Shown here: in pieces, positions 61,175 through 64,000 of the stretch
Numbering within the stretch: the first letter of the stretch is position 1
Layout of the letters: each line of letters opens with the position of its first letter
Assembly (NCBI RefSeq): GCF_034347405.1
Contig: NZ_CP133778.1
Span: 4,406,501-4,470,500 of the forward strand
Reading direction: 5' to 3'
From: Pseudomonas sp. CCC3.1
Lineage (GTDB): Bacteria > Pseudomonadota > Gammaproteobacteria > Pseudomonadales > Pseudomonadaceae
DNA length: 64,000 bases
Made by a program: the position numbers and the translations under genes
Notes under the pieces: generated by a model
Told to the model about the DNA's origin: nothing
The model's input: only the letters and a program-made list of their open reading frames with translations
Databases searched by the model: none

Positions 61175-64000
61175 GACAGCAACTCCAATGCATCTACTTC
61201 AATCATCAATAAAGGCATCTCAGCGCTTGATTCGAAGTGCTGCTGCGCCGGCATAAAGCGCCCGCCCTTAACAGGATCAAAACGAATGCGGTAGGTGCGC
61301 TGAACCAGTTGCCCTTTGTCATCCAATGAATGGAGCTCAAGCTCAATCAATAACTCCTCAGACACTTTGCCGAACCCAGGCTCAGGGTTGCGTGGATAAG
61401 TGAGCTTTAACAACAGGGGTGCCGGACCCTTTTGTTCTTTTTCTAGCTTGCTTGCCACACGGTACAACCCGGCCTGCACCTGTTCGGTAACGAACTCGCG
61501 ATGTTCCATGGGAATGCCTCGATCACCTCGCAAAGACGTAGTGATGCGCTGAGCGCCGATCTTAAGAGCATGACTGGCCCTCCCCTCCAGCGTGACGTGA
61601 TAGTCGCAGACAGCCCGCCCAGGAAGGATTATGCAAATCTCACCCGGCTTGGTATTGGGCAGCATGCTTTGCCAAAACGACTCCTCCCCGGAGCCCTTGA
61701 CTTCTACAAAGGGCGTTTGCTGCAGCACCTCTAAGTAATATTGAAACTCTTGCAGGGTTAATTCTTTGCGTTTGTCTACATCAAGACCCCACGGAGTGCT
61801 TTGCAGCCACCAATCATGGGCACTGGTGTTGTAGCGGTTGTAAAGCCAGGTACCCGCTAATTCCAGTACCGTAAAGAACGCACCCGCCAGGTTAAAACGA
61901 AAAAACACACTGCTTAGACGAGTGCCAGCAACCTTCCACGCCGCCTCCCGTGCGGCGCCCTTGGCAGCCCTCAATACATCTAACCCTGCTTGTACTGTAT
62001 TAATAAATCCATAAGCATTACTGGCCGCCAGACCGCCTGCCGCAATCATAGTCACCATCGCAGCGTTTTGAGCGCTTCGATTTCCACTACGAACTGCTTG
62101 CAGCCAATTACTGTGATAGCTGTTGAGACTAGCAACCGCAGCAATAACCCCAAAGGCGTAATTAAAAAAACCCAATCCAACATGCAACTTGCCGATCGTG
62201 ACTTGAAGTCGACTGAGCGCAGTCCGAGCCAAACCATCGCCTAGACTTTTAACCTGAGCACTTAGCGCCGTGTCAAATACGCCTTGAGCAGCAGCAAACC
62301 CGGCGGCGCCAGTGGCAGCAAACGCACTCATAAAAGGCACCCAATCACGACCATTTTGAGTCTGGGCTCTTGTCTCTTTAAGCACCTGCACCAAATTCAC
62401 CGCCTGCGCCACAAACAGCAACAGCGCCGCCCCGTCCCCCAACACATTCAACACAGGCGCACGGCTCACACCTTGACGAAAATCCTCCATCAGCCCGGCC
62501 ACTTGCCGTTTGCCTTGATTGGAGAAGATCACCGTCAGCCCTGCTTTGCCCTGTGTAGAGCCAAAAAGCCGCGCATGTTCATCCGGCAGTTCCGGGATTG
62601 GGCTAATACTCGCAGCCAGCCGCCTTTGCTCCAGGTCCAGTCGCTGGTTGTCGTAATCGATCTGTTCCAACAATTCGCGAGAAGTGGCCGATTTGTGGCC
62701 GTTCTTACGATTGGACTGGGCGCGCTTTTTTTTAAGCAGGGCTATTTGGGTACGCAGCTTCAACGTCTCTTGCAGCGCCTCTCGTAGCGCGGCCTGTTCT
62801 TGCGGGGTAGAAAAGTGAAACGTCACGCCTTCGGTTTTAGACGCTTGCAGTATTCGCGACTTCAAAGCCGTGGGCAGTTTGCGCAGCAGTTCTTCAACGT
62901 CCGGCATGGCATTGTTTTTGAAGAATTCGTCAAAGTTGAGCAGTGCTTTTTCCAACCCACGATTAAGCGCCGGGGTCAGGGCGTTGAGCGCGGCATTGGC
63001 CACTGTGCGGGTGCTCTGCGGCAGGTCGTCCAGCGCTGGTAAACGGCTCTGTTCAATCGTGCGCAAACGGGCCAAAAGTTCAGGGCTGTTGTTGAACAGA
63101 ACCATGCCCGCCGCCAGCAAAAAGGCGTATTGCACCCAAAGCGAGGTTTGGTCGCTGTAGGGCAAGGTGTGGTACAGCGGGCGACTGAATTGCGGCTCGC
63201 GCTCGCAATAAGCCAGCAGTTGGTCACAGGCATCGTCGCTGCGGCAAATGTCTTTTAGGCAGGCGTATTCGAGGGTAAAGGCATGCCCCGTCTGCCCGAT
63301 GTCCATCGGATCAAAGTACCAAGCGGCTTTGTGAAACGCGCCGGAGCAGATCAAGTCTGTGCGGTCGGCAGTGATGAGGTCGAGTTGGCGGTTCCAGCGT
63401 GCAAGCCCGGCACGATGAGCAAACAGTTCACGATCCATCGCTTCGCGGTCGATCAATTCATTGACGCCGTGCTGCCCAAATTTCGCGCCGTACAACACAT
63501 CATCCACTTGGTTGAATCGATGCTTGCCCAGGCTAATCAGTGTTTCGAAATGCTGGTCGACAAACGCCGCCGGGGACACCTGAAAATGCTCGCGCGTGTA
63601 GAAACGGCGATCGACGTCTTCAGCAGCGCTTCGTGCCCCCGAAGCCACGCCAGCGCCTTTCAAACGCTCCTCATTGGCCAGCATTTGCGCCCGCTGGCGC
63701 AGCACCTCCAACTCATCCGGCACCGGGCTCCCCGCAGGCGGGGTCATCAAGCCGCCCTTTTCGAGGTACTCAATGATCGCCGCGCCCGTCACCCCTTGCT
63801 GCGGCTCAGCCATGCACAGCAAATCATCGAGCAGGGCTTTTTGCGCCGGGTCAGAGCTGTCACCGAGCAGCGTATGAACATTCGGCGCATTGAGCTGGCT
63901 CAGGGATTCGATGTAACACGCCAGTAAATAGTCGCGCTCGTTATTGCCCTTTTTCGGCCCGCCATTGCTCCAGTCGTCGATCCAACCCACGACCTCATCC
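61171..64000 (-). CDS. VasX-like (BTH_I2691 family) T6SS effector, 5' part outside window
   Basis: About 943 residues are visible; the frame stays open to the window edge (reading DEVVGWIDDW), so the true start is beyond it. A long N-terminal region without recognised enzyme motifs is followed by a helical segment (LREALQETLKLRTQIALLKK). A cluster of four to five hydrophobic stretches follows, roughly 540-740 (ALLLFVAQAVNLV, FMSAFAATGAAGFAAA, YAFGVIAAVASL, LAGAFFTVLELAGTWLY). This layout is that of pore-forming VasX-type effectors delivered by VgrG. No VgrG or adaptor gene is in view. Confidence 0.72.
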   Translation of the reverse strand, partial: DEVVGWIDDWSNGGPKKGNNERDYLLACYIESLSQLNAPNVHTLLGDSSDPAQKALLDDLLCMAEPQQGVTGAAIIEYLEKGGLMTPPAGSPVPDELEVLRQRAQMLANEERLKGAGVASGARSAAEDVDRRFYTREHFQVSPAAFVDQHFETLISLGKHRFNQVDDVLYGAKFGQHGVNELIDREAMDRELFAHRAGLARWNRQLDLITADRTDLICSGAFHKAAWYFDPMDIGQTGHAFTLEYACLKDICRSDDACDQLLAYCEREPQFSRPLYHTLPYSDQTSLWVQYAFLLAAGMVLFNNSPELLARLRTIEQSRLPALDDLPQSTRTVANAALNALTPALNRGLEKALLNFDEFFKNNAMPDVEELLRKLPTALKSRILQASKTEGVTFHFSTPQEQAALREALQETLKLRTQIALLKKKRAQSNRKNGHKSATSRELLEQIDYDNQRLDLEQRRLAASISPIPELPDEHARLFGSTQGKAGLTVIFSNQGKRQVAGLMEDFRQGVSRAPVLNVLGDGAALLLFVAQAVNLVQVLKETRAQTQNGRDWVPFMSAFAATGAAGFAAAQGVFDTALSAQVKSLGDGLARTALSRLQVTIGKLHVGLGFFNYAFGVIAAVASLNSYHSNWLQAVRSGNRSAQNAAMVTMIAAGGLAASNAYGFINTVQAGLDVLRAAKGAAREAAWKVAGTRLSSVFFRFNLAGAFFTVLELAGTWLYNRYNTSAHDWWLQSTPWGLDVDKRKELTLQEFQYYLEVLQQTPFVEVKGSGEESFWQSMLPNTKPGEICIILPGRAVCDYHVTLEGRASHALKIGAQRITTSLRGDRGIPMEHREFVTEQVQAGLYRVASKLEKEQKGPAPLLLKLTYPRNPEPGFGKVSEELLIELELHSLDDKGQLVQRTYRIRFDPVKGGRFMPAQQHFESSAEMPLLMIEVDALELLS

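Overview
The window reads as the chromosome of an aerobic gammaproteobacterium, most probably a Pseudomonas of the fluorescens type. The grounds are moderately high GC, dense short operons with ATGA/TGATG overlaps, families of REP-like palindromes with GAGCGAGCTTGCCTCGCG or GTAGCCGCTGCCGAAGGCTG arms, sigma-54 promoters, a NasS/NasT nitrate system and a VasX-like type VI effector. No rRNA, tRNA, CRISPR array or intact insertion sequence was recognised.

Layout. (1) 1-13 kb is a defence island, mostly on the minus strand: a C39-like cysteine peptidase with three very small genes, a two-gene DUF262 plus DUF262-DUF1524 (GmrSD-like) cassette, and a complete type I Zorya system (zorA, zorB, zorC, zorD). 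(2) 13-14.1 kb holds no gene but has a terminator, direct repeats and an attachment-site-like stretch. (3) 14.1-16.4 kb is a two-gene MazG plus nuclease-helicase cassette, probably also defence. (4) 16.5-19.2 kb encodes a folate-independent methionine synthase pair (mesD, mesX) and a flavin reductase. (5) 19.7-25 kb is a pstSCAB phosphate operon behind a Pho box, followed by a degenerate Fic-like protein and a HAD-like protein. (6) 25-28.2 kb has an EamA exporter with a divergent AraC regulator, then a sulfotransferase plus APS kinase pair.

(7) 28.4-43.8 kb is an organosulfur scavenging cluster: TonB-dependent receptor, GMC oxidoreductase, aldehyde dehydrogenase, MFS carrier, class II aldolase-like protein, SsuD-like flavin monooxygenase, two DszB-like desulfinase paralogues (one with the catalytic cysteine, one with serine in its place), an SfnR-like sigma-54 activator and its own TonB-ExbB-ExbD. 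Four sigma-54 promoters in this cluster lie beside copies of one palindrome, TGCTG-N6-CAGCA, which is very likely the activator's binding site. The cluster has no ABC importer.

(8) 43.9-45.4 kb is a secreted purple acid phosphatase with a Pho box. (9) 45.4-57 kb is nitrate assimilation: nasS, nasT, a nitrate MFS carrier, a PP2C phosphatase/kinase fusion, nirB, nirD, nasC and a siroheme methyltransferase. Both target units have a sigma-54 promoter followed at once by two hexaloop hairpins and an intrinsic terminator, the form expected of a NasT (ANTAR) antitermination leader. (10) 57.1-59.8 kb is galactarate/glucarate catabolism (kdgD, garD). (11) 60-64 kb is a VasX-like T6SS effector, cut by the window end, with an overlapping DUF6708 membrane protein that may be its immunity partner.

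Much of the window concerns getting P, S and N from poor sources (PhoB, SfnR-like and NasST control), set beside a phage-defence island.
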